A model generated the notes under the pieces. It searched no databases, was not told the DNA's origin, and saw only the letters and a list, made by a program, of their open reading frames with translations. This document shows, one piece after another, positions 6,470-15,615 of a DNA stretch of 25,924 nt. This DNA comes from CAINEC01 sp046073825. GTDB lineage: Bacteria > Bacteroidota > Bacteroidia > AKYH767-A > OLB10. Location: positions 1-25,924 of the forward strand of contig JBJTMY010000124.1 of NCBI GenBank assembly GCA_046073825.1, read 5' to 3'. How positions within the stretch are numbered: the stretch's first letter is position 1; each line of letters starts with the position of its first letter. The position numbers and the translations under genes are program-made.

Positions 6470-9061
6470 CTATTTCACCGCAATGACGATTGGTTTGCGG
6501 ATATTTTTCACTGTTCCCTTCTCATCAATTATCTCAGCTGTTAAAATATAAATTCCTGGAAGTATCGGCTGTTTTTTATCATTGCTTCCATCCCAAATAA
6601 TCTTATCGTTGCTTCCCAGTAAATCTGTATTCAGCAATTCTGCAACATGATTTCCTTGAATATCTACAATGGCTAATGACCCCCAAGAGCCTGCGTTTTT
6701 TTCGCTGATTTCAATTAAGGCATAATCATCAAACCCATCATTATCGGGAGAGAACACGTCTGGATGTATTGAAACAATGGAGGCATCGTCTTCTGAAGAA
6801 ACATCTTGTGAATTTCTCCGTGTGGGCGTAGAATAACCAGAAGAATAAGAAGCACTCTTCCAATTATTTTCTTCGGATGTTGGCGCGGATGCGTTCACGC
6901 GTTCGAGGGAAATTCCCTCTTGATTCGTAAGTAAAGGGGAATGTTGATAATCGTGGTAATGAAGCTCATCAAGGACATTTCCATTTTCATTCAACAAAAC
7001 GAGAATTCCTTCATCATCATTCATGGAGGGAATAGCATAACAGATGGTCTTTGTTCGGTTGGCCTGGGGATAACAAGAAAGAAAATTTACATCATTGGTT
7101 AATAGCACATAATCGTGCGAAAGAATTGTAACTTCATCAGATGTGATTTTCGGGTTGTACTCCAATTGATTAGTCGATAAATTCCTTCTGCAACAACTTA
7201 GATTCTTTAGGGAAATTATTTTGTTAGATGGATTATACAATTCAATAAAATCTGTGCAATTAATGAGTGGATTAAACATTATTTCGTTAAAGATTAATTC
7301 ACTTTTATTCGGAGATTCTCCCACACCCATATCCATTTCTTGCGACGATGCATCGAGTAAATTTCCACCACAATCGCTTACGTTTTTTATTTTCAGATGA
7401 TGAACTTCATTCGTTAAAAAATTAAAATTAAAGTCTAACGTTAAGTGATTCGTCATTGACTTTTCGCTAAAAAATGTGTCTGGCAAAATCTGATTATCTA
7501 AGATAAAATCTTGCTTTGTTAAACCTGATACATTAATCTCCTCTGTAAAACGCAATGATACAAGATTCGAATCGGTAATACATACCGAATTTACACTTGG
7601 TGGTAACTGATCAATAAAAATTCCTTGTTGACAATTTTCTTCGCCAGGAGTACCTCCATTTAATTGACAAGACGCTTTCCAATTATCCTTGTTGGTGCAA
7701 AGAAAATCGGATTGAATTTTTTCTAACGACCAACCCCCTGCATTTTTAAAATCATCATTATAGTAAGAAATATCGTATTGAACTTCATCAATAATTGTAG
7801 ATTGATGAAGAAGCGTTATCCGATCTCCATCATTGTTTAATGTAGGAAAATCAGAGATAGCAGTTGCCTCCACACCAAAATTTCCCAATAGCAACTTTCC
7901 ATTGGAAGTCGTGTAAATTTTATATGTCAGTGGTGGTAGCGTATCAAACGGTAATGCACCACTGTTAGAAGGGTCGGCAATAAAACAATCTTGTGTAGAG
8001 ATGTATTTATCAGATGTATTAAAAACTTCTACGTATTCCACATTAGGTAGATTGTTAGCTCCACTTGGATTACACATGAGCTCATTAATTACTAAATCTC
8101 CTTCGACAGGTGGTTCACAGCTAACAAACAATAAGTGGAGATGAATTGTATCTGTCACATTATTATTATCATCTTGAACATTTAGCAAGCGTATATTCAA
8201 CATTTCCCCACTTTGTAACTTTGGCAGCATTGAAAAGACAAAAAGAATGGAATCATTAGTAGATAAAATGCTCACTGTACTATTTACTGGTTGTAGAACT
8301 TGTAAATTATTTTGAAGGGAAAAATGATGGATGGCTTCACTAAATTCAATTTGAAAAACGGAATCACTAAGCATTTTTGCAATCGATATAACAGGCTTTA
8401 TGGTATCTTGAATAATTTCACCAGCATAAACATTATCGAGATAAAAAGAAGATGAATTGCTAATCGTATAAGTACACTGCCAACATAAATATCCAAGATT
8501 CATTACATAAGGATCATTCGCAAAAAATTCCAATTGATAATTTTCACCTCCCGTAAAATCAGTAAATATTTCAAAATCGCCATTCGCATATTTATATACT
8601 TTGATACTTACCCCAAATGCCGAAGCAATTCTACCATTTAATCCCCTACCCAGCAGTGTAGTAGTGCTCCCTGATTGCTTATATAAGGCGATTGCATCAT
8701 TAGTACCACTTTCTCCAAATTGCAGGTAATATGCATTTTGCATAGTTGACAAACTCATACTATCCATAAACAAATAATACCTTGAATAATTCTGTGAAGA
8801 AGGAGAAAAAGATTGTTCCAGATACAACTCCCACTCAATGGTATCATGCCCGCTAAAATCAACTTCCGTTGATAACAAACTAGCCCCCGCGGTAGTAGCA
8901 TGAAGCTGTAATTGACCTTGCGTATTGACGATAAAATCCGAAGTGTCTCCTGTCCAGATAGGCTGGACATAAAAATTACCATCAGAGAAATTATCCGTTA
9001 CTTGTCCACTTGCAACATTCATTGAAAATGCAAATACTAAAAGTAAAATAAAGAGCTTCAT
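6470..9061 (-). CDS. Secreted lamin-tail-domain protein with type-B-like sorting domain
   Basis: 863 residues from the ATG at 9061; the frame opens at a TTG ten codons upstream, but only the ATG gives a standard signal peptide (MKLFILLLVFAFSMNVASGQ). In residue numbers from the TTG: 31-225 is a concanavalin-like beta domain ending FYLDNVYAGE; 230-322 an Ig-like SbsA/Big_5 type domain (VFQIEFSEAI); 332-487 lamin-tail domain 1 (LVINELMCNPSG, VEYVEVFNTS); 496-580 a second Ig-like domain (VSLRFTEEIN); 598-755 lamin-tail domain 2 (SELIFNEIMFNP, DFIELYNPSN). Residues 770-873 (FSPDNDGFDD, WDGSNDKKQPILPGIYIL) form a FlgD-like or type-B T9SS sorting domain. I infer export by type IX secretion to the surface or medium; no catalytic site is apparent. 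Confidence 0.88.
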   Translation of the reverse strand: MKLFILLLVFAFSMNVASGQVTDNFSDGNFYVQPIWTGDTSDFIVNTQGQLQLHATTAGASLLSTEVDFSGHDTIEWELYLEQSFSPSSQNYSRYYLFMDSMSLSTMQNAYYLQFGESGTNDAIALYKQSGSTTTLLGRGLNGRIASAFGVSIKVYKYANGDFEIFTDFTGGENYQLEFFANDPYVMNLGYLCWQCTYTISNSSSFYLDNVYAGEIIQDTIKPVISIAKMLSDSVFQIEFSEAIHHFSLQNNLQVLQPVNSTVSILSTNDSILFVFSMLPKLQSGEMLNIRLLNVQDDNNNVTDTIHLHLLFVSCEPPVEGDLVINELMCNPSGANNLPNVEYVEVFNTSDKYISTQDCFIADPSNSGALPFDTLPPLTYKIYTTSNGKLLLGNFGVEATAISDFPTLNNDGDRITLLHQSTIIDEVQYDISYYNDDFKNAGGWSLEKIQSDFLCTNKDNWKASCQLNGGTPGEENCQQGIFIDQLPPSVNSVCITDSNLVSLRFTEEINVSGLTKQDFILDNQILPDTFFSEKSMTNHLTLDFNFNFLTNEVHHLKIKNVSDCGGNLLDASSQEMDMGVGESPNKSELIFNEIMFNPLINCTDFIELYNPSNKIISLKNLSCCRRNLSTNQLEYNPKITSDEVTILSHDYVLLTNDVNFLSCYPQANRTKTICYAIPSMNDDEGILVLLNENGNVLDELHYHDYQHSPLLTNQEGISLERVNASAPTSEENNWKSASYSSGYSTPTRRNSQDVSSEDDASIVSIHPDVFSPDNDGFDDYALIEISEKNAGSWGSLAIVDIQGNHVAELLNTDLLGSNDKIIWDGSNDKKQPILPGIYILTAEIIDEKGTVKNIRKPIVIAVK

Positions 9062-9073
9062 ATTTTTTTTTGG

Positions 9074-9081
9074 CAAATCTA
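9074..9081 (-). promoter_or_regulatory. Candidate -7 element for the lamin-tail gene
   Basis: TAGATTTG on the minus strand, a perfect TAnnTTTG ending 12 bases before the ATG at 9061. I find no matching TTG at the expected -33 distance, so it may be weak or need an activator. Confidence 0.4.
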
Positions 9082-9146
9082 TGATCACCAAAAAATAAAA
9101 TCCCTATAACAAACAATTACAAACGTTTAGTTTTGATATTTACCTA

Positions 9147-9162
9147 TGTGACATAAGTTACA
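9147..9162. promoter_or_regulatory. CRP/FNR-family-like palindromic site
   Basis: TGTGA, six bases, TTACA: a single mismatch from the CRP-type dyad TGTGA-N6-TCACA. Its centre (9154.5) is about 40-42 bases upstream of the start predicted from the yeiH -7 element, which is the position of a class II activator site. It lies between the divergent lamin-tail and yeiH genes. Confidence 0.4.
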
Positions 9163-9182
9163 CTCACCTATTTATAAATTTC

Positions 9183-9190
9183 TATCTTCG
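9183..9190 (+). promoter_or_regulatory. -7 element of the yeiH-like gene
   Basis: TATCTTCG, one mismatch from TAnnTTTG, ending 18 bases before the ATG. There is no TTG at the -33 distance; the CRP/FNR-like dyad occupies that place, suggesting activator dependence. Confidence 0.45.
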
Positions 9191-9208
9191 CATAAGCCAT
9201 CGAACGAA

Positions 9209-10126
9209 ATGTTAAAGAAAATACTTTTTATCATCGCAATTCTACTTTGTACAGTGCCATTTATGGATCCTCCGTTGGCCTTATTATTAGGATTTATAAT
9301 TGCTCAGACTGTTAATCATCCATTTGAAAAATGGAATAGTAAAGCTACCAACTGGCTTCTTAAATCATCCATCGTGTTACTAGGATTCGGCATGAATTTA
9401 CACAAGGCATTTGATGCTGGGAAAACCGGATTTATTTTCACCATTTTTTCAATAATTATCACCTTAGTTGTCGGTTGGTTTTTTGGAAAAAAATTAGGGG
9501 TTGATAGTAAAACCTCCTTTTTAATTTCTAGTGGAACTGCTATTTGTGGTGGTAGCGCCATTGCCGCTGTATCGCCCATTGTGCAAGCCAACGAGAAACA
9601 AATGAGTGTGTCGTTAGGGACAGTTTTTATCTTAAACTCAATTGCTTTATTACTTTTCCCCATCATAGGCCATTTGTTGAATATGAGCGAACATCAATTT
9701 GGATTATGGGCAGCAGTGGCAATACATGATACGAGTTCGGTAGTGGGTGCAGCTAGTAAATACGGACCTGAATCTTTGCAAGTTGCTACCACAGTAAAGC
9801 TGGCACGTGCACTTTATATTATTCCGTTATCATTACTCACTGCTTACTTTTACAAATCTGGTAATTCAAAAATTAAAATCCCTTATTTTATAGGGTTGTT
9901 CATTGTAGCGATGATCATTGGAACTTACCTCCCATCGTATAGTTCATTCTACTCTATACTCGTTTTAATAGCTAAAAAGGGATTAACCATTACTTTGTTT
10001 TTAATTGGAAGCAGTTTATCGATTGGCAAATTAAAATCGGTAGGTGCAAAACCACTAATACAAGGCGTGGCCCTTTGGATTTTTATTAGTCTGGTTTCAT
10101 TCCTTTCTGTTTATTATCTCGCATAA
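9209..10126 (+). CDS. YeiH/PSE-family putative sulfate exporter (membrane transporter)
   Basis: A 305-residue polytopic membrane protein of the YeiH family (putative sulfate exporter family, formerly Cons_hypoth698). About nine to ten hydrophobic segments are spread over the length. Family blocks include PPLALLLGFIIAQ (22-34), SSIVLLGFGMNLHKAF, SGTAICGGSAIAAVSPI (about 107-123), AAVAIHDTSSVVGAA (about 168-182) and the C-terminal GLTITLFLIGSSLS. The GTAICGGSAI and HDTSSVVGA stretches are the most conserved of the family. The substrate is not experimentally settled; sulfate, sulfite or taurine-related export has been proposed. No LysR regulator is adjacent, unlike in many proteobacteria; a CRP/FNR-like site lies upstream instead. 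asd follows after 78 bases with its own promoter-like element. Confidence 0.9.
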   Translation: MLKKILFIIAILLCTVPFMDPPLALLLGFIIAQTVNHPFEKWNSKATNWLLKSSIVLLGFGMNLHKAFDAGKTGFIFTIFSIIITLVVGWFFGKKLGVDSKTSFLISSGTAICGGSAIAAVSPIVQANEKQMSVSLGTVFILNSIALLLFPIIGHLLNMSEHQFGLWAAVAIHDTSSVVGAASKYGPESLQVATTVKLARALYIIPLSLLTAYFYKSGNSKIKIPYFIGLFIVAMIIGTYLPSYSSFYSILVLIAKKGLTITLFLIGSSLSIGKLKSVGAKPLIQGVALWIFISLVSFLSVYYLA

Positions 10127-10170
10127 TTAACCGTAGAATTTGGCTTGTTCAAAATATAGTTGAGCTCCGC

Positions 10171-10199
10171 TTAGCATTGAATAGTTTTAAATAGTTTTG
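10171..10199 (+). promoter_or_regulatory. Promoter-like element abutting the asd start
   Basis: TAGTTTTG (10192-10199) is a perfect TAnnTTTG, with TTAG (10171-10174) 17 bases upstream as a poor -33 match. The -7 box ends five bases before the asd ATG, so the mRNA would have almost no leader. Confidence 0.45.
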
Positions 10200-10204
10200 C
10201 ATTT

Positions 10205-11194
10205 ATGAAAATAGCCGTAGTTGGAGCCACTGGATTAGTCGGCACAAAAATGATGGATGTTCTTTCTGAAAGAAATTTTCCTGTATCAGAATTAATCCCT
10301 GTTGCATCTGAAAAATCAGTTGGTAACAAAGTAACCTTCAACGGTAAATCCTACGAAGTAGTAAGCATGCAAACCTGCATCGATAGGAAACCGGCTATTG
10401 CTTTATTTTCGGCGGGAGGTAATACATCGTTACAATGGGCACCCGCATTTGCAGAGGCAGGAATAACCGTAATAGATAATTCCTCGGCATGGAGAATGGA
10501 TCCCAGTAAAAAACTAGTGGTGCCAGAAATCAATGCAGATATTTTAACGAAAGAAGATAAAATCATTGCCAACCCCAATTGTTCTACCATTCAAATGGTT
10601 CTTCCATTAGCACCTTTACACCAGGCTTATAAAATAAAACGAATTGTTGTTTCAACGTATCAGTCGGTGAGTGGCACAGGAGTAAAAGCGGTTCAGCAAT
10701 TAATGAATGAGCGACAAGGCATTAGTGGAGATATGGCTTACGCTTACCCTATCGATTTAAATGTAATTCCGCAAATCGATTCGTTTTTGGAGAATGGAAG
10801 CACGAAAGAAGAGCAGAAAATGGTCAATGAAACGTGCAAAATTCTTCGAGACAATTCCATTAAAGTTTCAGCAACTACGATTCGTGTTCCTGTTAAAGGT
10901 GGGCATAGTGAAAGTGTGAATATTGAATTTGAAAACGATTTCGACTTAATCACAGTTCGACAACTTGTTGCGGATATGCCTGGCATTATACTGCAAGATG
11001 AACCGTCCAAACAAATTTATCCGATGCCTTTATTTGCCGAAGGGAAAGATGAAGTATTTGTTGGAAGAATTCGAAGAGATGATTCACAAGCGAATACATT
11101 AAACATGTGGATTGTTGCAGACAATTTACGAAAAGGTGCAGCTACCAACGCTGTACAGATTGCAGAATATTTACTAAAGAACGAATTAGCTTAA
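10205..11194 (+). CDS. asd: Aspartate-semialdehyde dehydrogenase
   Basis: A 329-residue enzyme reducing aspartyl-4-phosphate to aspartate semialdehyde with NADPH, the branch point to lysine/diaminopimelate, threonine and methionine. MKIAVVGATGLVGTKM is the Rossmann nucleotide-binding start. The active-site Cys126 lies in NPNCSTIQM, and the conserved acid/base His234 in VPVKGGHSES. FVGRIRRDDSQANTLNMWIV closes the family pattern. The length is typical. The start codon is fixed by the conserved N-terminus, which matters because a -7 box ends only five bases upstream. It converges with the DUF3108 gene, six bases apart, with no clear terminator. Confidence 0.96.
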   Translation: MKIAVVGATGLVGTKMMDVLSERNFPVSELIPVASEKSVGNKVTFNGKSYEVVSMQTCIDRKPAIALFSAGGNTSLQWAPAFAEAGITVIDNSSAWRMDPSKKLVVPEINADILTKEDKIIANPNCSTIQMVLPLAPLHQAYKIKRIVVSTYQSVSGTGVKAVQQLMNERQGISGDMAYAYPIDLNVIPQIDSFLENGSTKEEQKMVNETCKILRDNSIKVSATTIRVPVKGGHSESVNIEFENDFDLITVRQLVADMPGIILQDEPSKQIYPMPLFAEGKDEVFVGRIRRDDSQANTLNMWIVADNLRKGAATNAVQIAEYLLKNELA

Positions 11195-11200
11195 CTTAGT

Positions 11201-11980
11201 TTATTTCACTAATGCTAACGGGTGCGCCACCCCGCTATACTCTTCTAAATCCATTTTAATAGATCCTACCATCAAATTAGCTTCTGCTCTAACAGGTACT
11301 CTATTTTTATCATCGCTAATCCAAATGGTCATACCTTCTTGCTCTTTAAACACACGACCTTCCATAACATAAGGCTTAAATTTCACACATCTAAATTTTC
11401 CTTTATCAGTTGTCAGATACACCTTTCCCACATATTTTATCATCATTGGAAAAATTTCATCATCCAAGTATGTATGAATAAGAAATGTATCTCCTATAGC
11501 CGCATTACTCAAATCAATTGTTCGAGCAAAATAAAAAGCTGATAATAAATCCTGGACATGCTTAGGGGTTTTGATTGCTTTTTTCTCGCTTGTTGCAACA
11601 TTGTTTAGCTGATCAAATTTTACTTTTTGATTGACTTTATAACCGCCCTCGCGCACATCGCGCACAAAGTACCAGGGAATCATAGCATCTTTATCAATAT
11701 AACTCTCGTAGCGGTCGCGCACTTTAAAAAACCAGTCGAAGGCTCCCACTGACTTTCCTTCACCCACCACCTGATAGCAAGTTTTACCCATCACTGTTTT
11801 TAGGGTAGGCGCTACCGTTAGCGTAGCCTGGCCTGCATCCATAAAACCGTAATGCACCCGATATTTTAATTGCTCTCCGGGAATAAATGCTTCTTGATTA
11901 ATTTTTCGTAATTCTTGACTGTAACTTATCGTTACAAAAAGTGCAAGAAAAAATGTGAATGATAATTTCTGTTTTGTCAT
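11201..11980 (-). CDS. Exported DUF3108-domain protein
   Basis: 259 residues from the ATG at 11980, which overlaps the scpB stop as ATGA. A further in-frame ATG at 12004 lies within scpB and would place extra residues before the signal peptide, so I prefer 11980. The signal peptide is MTKQKLSFTFFLALFVTISYS. The body matches DUF3108: FIPGEQLKYRVHYGFMDAG, VGEGKSVGAFDWFFKVRDRYE, and AEANLMVGSIKMDLEEY near the end. DUF3108 proteins are periplasmic or outer-envelope beta proteins of unknown function, common in Bacteroidota. The overlap suggests translational coupling to scpB, but that need not imply a shared function. Last gene of the leuS-scpB-DUF3108 run. Confidence 0.85.
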   Translation of the reverse strand: MTKQKLSFTFFLALFVTISYSQELRKINQEAFIPGEQLKYRVHYGFMDAGQATLTVAPTLKTVMGKTCYQVVGEGKSVGAFDWFFKVRDRYESYIDKDAMIPWYFVRDVREGGYKVNQKVKFDQLNNVATSEKKAIKTPKHVQDLLSAFYFARTIDLSNAAIGDTFLIHTYLDDEIFPMMIKYVGKVYLTTDKGKFRCVKFKPYVMEGRVFKEQEGMTIWISDDKNRVPVRAEANLMVGSIKMDLEEYSGVAHPLALVK

Positions 11981-12663
11981 TGTGCGTAAGGATCGATATT
12001 CCATTCGTCATTTGACGAACTTTCGAGACTTCCACTTTCGAGTATTGAATTCAACGATTCAAAGCCTGGAGGTAAATCAACTGGCACATCCATATCATCA
12101 GCCAAATCAGAAGGAGTACCAATCTCATTATCGAGGATGTGAAGGTCTTTCAACTTAGGTAAATCTTTTACCGACTTCAATCCGAAATGATCCATAAAAC
12201 TTTTGCTGGTTGCATACAACAAAGGTCTTCCTGGCCCATCCCCTTTTCCGTTAATCACAATCAGTTCTTTTTCTAATAGTTTCTGAATAGAATAATCGCA
12301 ATTCACACCGCGAATATGTTCAATCTCTGATTTAGATAACGGTTGTTTATACGCAATTATTGCAAGGGTTTCTAAAGCTGCTGTGGAAAGACGGCGCTTT
12401 GCCTTAATTTGCAATAATGTATTTACGACAGTATGATATTCTTTTTTTGAAAGAAACTGATAGCCTTCTGCAATTTCAACCAACTCAAAAGAAAAAATTT
12501 CATCCTTGTATTTTTCTTTCAGCTGTTCAACAATTTCTTTTAACTGGTCTTTTTTTAGTTCCCAGCCATAGGTTGTATTCAAGCAACTGATGATATCGTC
12601 GGCAGTTACTGGCGACTCAGCTGTAAAAATCAAGGCTTCTATATGTTGTTCGAGCAATTGCAT
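11977..12663 (-). CDS. scpB: Segregation and condensation protein B
   Basis: A 228-residue ScpB, the winged-helix subunit of the SMC-ScpAB condensin complex that helps chromosome segregation. Tandem winged helices cover about residues 1-175: LEQHIEALIFTAESPVTADD opens the family, then RRLSTAALETLAIIAYKQPL, SEIEHIRGVN, GRPLLYATSKSFMDHFGL and DLPKL. A low-complexity acidic tail (about 185-228) ends DEWNIDPYAQ. It starts 18 bases after the leuS stop and overlaps the next gene by four bases. scpA and smc are not in the window. The length is in the family range. Confidence 0.94.
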   Translation of the reverse strand: MQLLEQHIEALIFTAESPVTADDIISCLNTTYGWELKKDQLKEIVEQLKEKYKDEIFSFELVEIAEGYQFLSKKEYHTVVNTLLQIKAKRRLSTAALETLAIIAYKQPLSKSEIEHIRGVNCDYSIQKLLEKELIVINGKGDGPGRPLLYATSKSFMDHFGLKSVKDLPKLKDLHILDNEIGTPSDLADDMDVPVDLPPGFESLNSILESGSLESSSNDEWNIDPYAQ

Positions 12664-12681
12664 AGTTAAAATTATTAAAAA

Positions 12682-15498
12682 TTAAATTACGATGTTTACT
12701 ATTCTGCCGGGTACTACAATAATTTTCTTCGGTTCACCTTCGAATAGCTTTGTAGTTTCAGGCGCAGACAATACCGCTTTCTCAATATCTTCTTTTGTTA
12801 GCTGCAAGGAAAGCTTAATTTTCGATTTCACCTTTCCATTAATAGAAATTGGATATTCAAATTCATCCTCCACCAAGAATTCTTCTTTCCAAACCGGGAA
12901 GGATGCTTTCGTTATACTTTCGTTATTACCTAACTTTTCCCAAAGTTCTTCAGCAAAGTGAGGCGCATAAGACGACAGAATGATTAATAAGGGTTCTAAA
13001 ATAGCGCGCTTATTACATTTTGCATCCGTTAACTCATTTACACAAATCATAAACGAACTTACCGTAGTATTAAACGAAAAACGTTCAACATCTTCTTCTA
13101 CCTTCTTAATTGTTTTATGCAATGATTTCCATTCTGCTTTTGTTGGAGCCTCATCCGAAACTGCGAACACATTTTCTTTATCGTGAAACAATCTCCAAAG
13201 GCGGCGTAAGAAATTATGAACACCACTGATTCCTTGAGTACTCCAAGGCTTGCTTTGCTCCAATGGTCCTAAGAACATCTCATACAAGCGAAGAGTATCT
13301 GCCCCATACTGAACAATAATATCATCAGGGGTAACGACATTGTATTTACTCTTCGACATTTTTTCAACTTCACTACCACAGATATACTTCCCATTTTCCA
13401 ATTCAAACTCTGCATTGGCAAAATCTTCCCTCCAGTTTTTAAATGCTTCTATATCCAATTCATGATTGGGGGCAATTGCCACATCCACATGCAATGCACT
13501 TGTAGTATAATTTTTTCGAAGTCCTGCTGAAACAAATTTATTTGTCCCTACCACACGATAAACAAACGCACTCACCCCTTGAATCATTCCCTGGTTAATT
13601 AATTTTTGGGCAGGCTCATTCATAGGGATTACACCTATATCAAACAAGAACTTTGTCCAAAAGCGCACATACAACAAATGACCTGTTGCATGCTCAGCTC
13701 CACCTAAATAAAAATCAACATTCTTCCAATAATTTACTGCCTCCCTCGAAACTAATTCATTGGAGTTATTGGCATCCATATAACGCAGATAGTACCAACT
13801 TGAACCGGCCCATCCTGGCATCGTGGTCGTTTCATATTCAAACTCGCCTTTGTATTTCCAGTTCTGTGCTCTTGCTAAAGGCGGCTCACCTGTCTCGGTG
13901 GGATGAAACTTATCAATTTCAGGAAGAATCAAAGGCAACTCTGAATCCTCTAACGTTTGCGGCATACCGTTCTTATAATATACCGGTATTGGTTCTCCCC
14001 AATAACGCTGACGACCAAATGCTGCATCCCTTAAGCGATAGTTTGTTCTACCCTTTCCATGACCTGCTGATTCAATATGCTTAATTGCTGACTTAATTGC
14101 TTCTTTTACATCCAATCCATTTAAAAAATCGGAGTTGATAATCGATCCACTTTTTTCATCATACGATTCGGTTGATAAACCTGCATGGTCATTGGGTAAT
14201 TCAACCACTTGCAAGATGGGCGAACGACCCAGTTGTTCAGACAGCTCTGTCAAGAAGTGATTAGCAAATGCATAATCGCGACTATCATGAGCAGGAACAG
14301 CCATAACCGCTCCCGTGCCATAACCAGCCAATACATAATCGCCCACCCACACCGGAATTTGATTGCCAGTAAATGGGTGAATTACGTAAGCGCCAGTAAA
14401 CTGACCACTAATTTTTTTAACATCAGCCATCCGTTCGCGTTCACTTCTGTTTTTAGCCATCGACACATACTCGTCTACCTTTGTACGAAAATCAGCTGTT
14501 GTAATTTTATTAACCAATTCATGCTCGGGGGCTAGGGTTACAAATGAAACCCCAAAAACAGTATCTGGACGAGTAGTAAACACCTCGATAACGTCGTTAG
14601 TAGGTGCTAATTTAAACTCGATGGATGTGCCTTCACTTTTGCCAATCCAATTACGTTGAGCTTCCTTCATAGATTCAGACCAATCCAAACCATCAAGGTC
14701 TGCTAACAAACGATCGGCATAAGCAGTAATTCTTAAACTCCATTGAGGCATCTGTTTACGTTCAACGGGGTAACCTCCACGCTCACTCACACCATCTTTC
14801 ACCTCATCATTCGCAAGCACGCTTCCCAAGGCAGGACACCAATTTACCCATGCCTCACTTAAATAGGCTAAACGAAAACAAAGTAAAATAGCTGATTTTT
14901 TTTCTTCTGAAAAATCTCTCCATTCTTGCGCGGAAAAAGGATTCACTTCCTGCTCTACTCCACCCGTTAAATAAACAGGCTCTTTTTGTCCCCAACCCTC
15001 ATTTTCAAAAATTGCAATAAGAGAATGAATAGGTTCTGCCTTATTCAACTTTGGATTATACCAAGAATTGAAAAGCTGAACGAAGATCCATTGAGTCCAT
15101 TTGTAATATTCCGGTTCACACGTTCTGATTTCACGAGACCAATCGTAACAAAAGCCCATTTTATCCATTTGCTCACGGTATCTCGCAATATTTTTTTCGG
15201 TTGTCACTTTTGGATGCTGGCCAGTTTGAATAGCATATTGCTCAGCAGGCAATCCAAAAGCATCGTATCCCATAGGATGCAGAACATTAAACCCTTTTAA
15301 ATTTTTATAGCGAGCAACAATATCAGAAGCAATATAACCTAAGGGGTGACCAACATGCAATCCTGCACCAGAAGGATAAGGAAACATATCTAAAACATAA
15401 TACTTTGGCTTTGCGTGATCCACCGTTGTTTTATAAGTTTCACGCTTTTTCCACTCACCTTGCCATTTGGCTTCTATCTCTCTAAAATTGTATTCCAT
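12682..15498 (-). CDS. leuS: Leucine--tRNA ligase
   Basis: A 938-residue class I aminoacyl-tRNA synthetase charging tRNA-Leu. The HIGH motif appears as HVGH (residues 48-51, within PYPSGAGLHVGHPLGY) and KMSKS at about 712-716 (VEKMSKSKYN). Between them is the CP1 editing domain (about 290-500), with TTRPDTVFGVSFV and YGTGAVMAVPAHD, including the editing-site TTRPDT block. The WCP...LANDEV zinc-region segment and the anticodon-binding C-terminus (about 780-938) are present. It is slightly longer than the E. coli enzyme because of an insertion around 155-215 (GWGQKEPVYLTGG...), which I recall as usual in Bacteroidota. First gene of a minus-strand run with scpB. A weak -7-like TAACTTCG (15528-15521) precedes it. 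Confidence 0.97.
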   Translation of the reverse strand: MEYNFREIEAKWQGEWKKRETYKTTVDHAKPKYYVLDMFPYPSGAGLHVGHPLGYIASDIVARYKNLKGFNVLHPMGYDAFGLPAEQYAIQTGQHPKVTTEKNIARYREQMDKMGFCYDWSREIRTCEPEYYKWTQWIFVQLFNSWYNPKLNKAEPIHSLIAIFENEGWGQKEPVYLTGGVEQEVNPFSAQEWRDFSEEKKSAILLCFRLAYLSEAWVNWCPALGSVLANDEVKDGVSERGGYPVERKQMPQWSLRITAYADRLLADLDGLDWSESMKEAQRNWIGKSEGTSIEFKLAPTNDVIEVFTTRPDTVFGVSFVTLAPEHELVNKITTADFRTKVDEYVSMAKNRSERERMADVKKISGQFTGAYVIHPFTGNQIPVWVGDYVLAGYGTGAVMAVPAHDSRDYAFANHFLTELSEQLGRSPILQVVELPNDHAGLSTESYDEKSGSIINSDFLNGLDVKEAIKSAIKHIESAGHGKGRTNYRLRDAAFGRQRYWGEPIPVYYKNGMPQTLEDSELPLILPEIDKFHPTETGEPPLARAQNWKYKGEFEYETTTMPGWAGSSWYYLRYMDANNSNELVSREAVNYWKNVDFYLGGAEHATGHLLYVRFWTKFLFDIGVIPMNEPAQKLINQGMIQGVSAFVYRVVGTNKFVSAGLRKNYTTSALHVDVAIAPNHELDIEAFKNWREDFANAEFELENGKYICGSEVEKMSKSKYNVVTPDDIIVQYGADTLRLYEMFLGPLEQSKPWSTQGISGVHNFLRRLWRLFHDKENVFAVSDEAPTKAEWKSLHKTIKKVEEDVERFSFNTTVSSFMICVNELTDAKCNKRAILEPLLIILSSYAPHFAEELWEKLGNNESITKASFPVWKEEFLVEDEFEYPISINGKVKSKIKLSLQLTKEDIEKAVLSAPETTKLFEGEPKKIIVVPGRIVNIVI

Positions 15499-15615
15499 GT
15501 TCGAAGTAAAATAAGGGTTACGAAGTTAGCAAAAAGCGTTTGTTTTAAGGACGGCCCCATCATATTTCTGACGACAAATCCTATTAAAATCGAACATTGA
15601 CGAATTTAAAAGAAC

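Noticed and set aside
9062..9091. Longer N-terminus for the lamin-tail protein (TTG at 9091)
   Set aside because: It adds ten residues before a perfectly good signal peptide that starts at the ATG at 9061, and it would overlap the -7 element.
10127..10204. Terminator between yeiH and asd
   Set aside because: No stable stem followed by a T-run is present; the gap holds only the asd promoter-like element and a repeated ATAGTTTT.
13653..14084. Plus-strand 143-codon frame (and several smaller ones) opposite leuS
   Set aside because: They are shadows of the leuS coding strand; leuS is intact throughout with its motifs in order.
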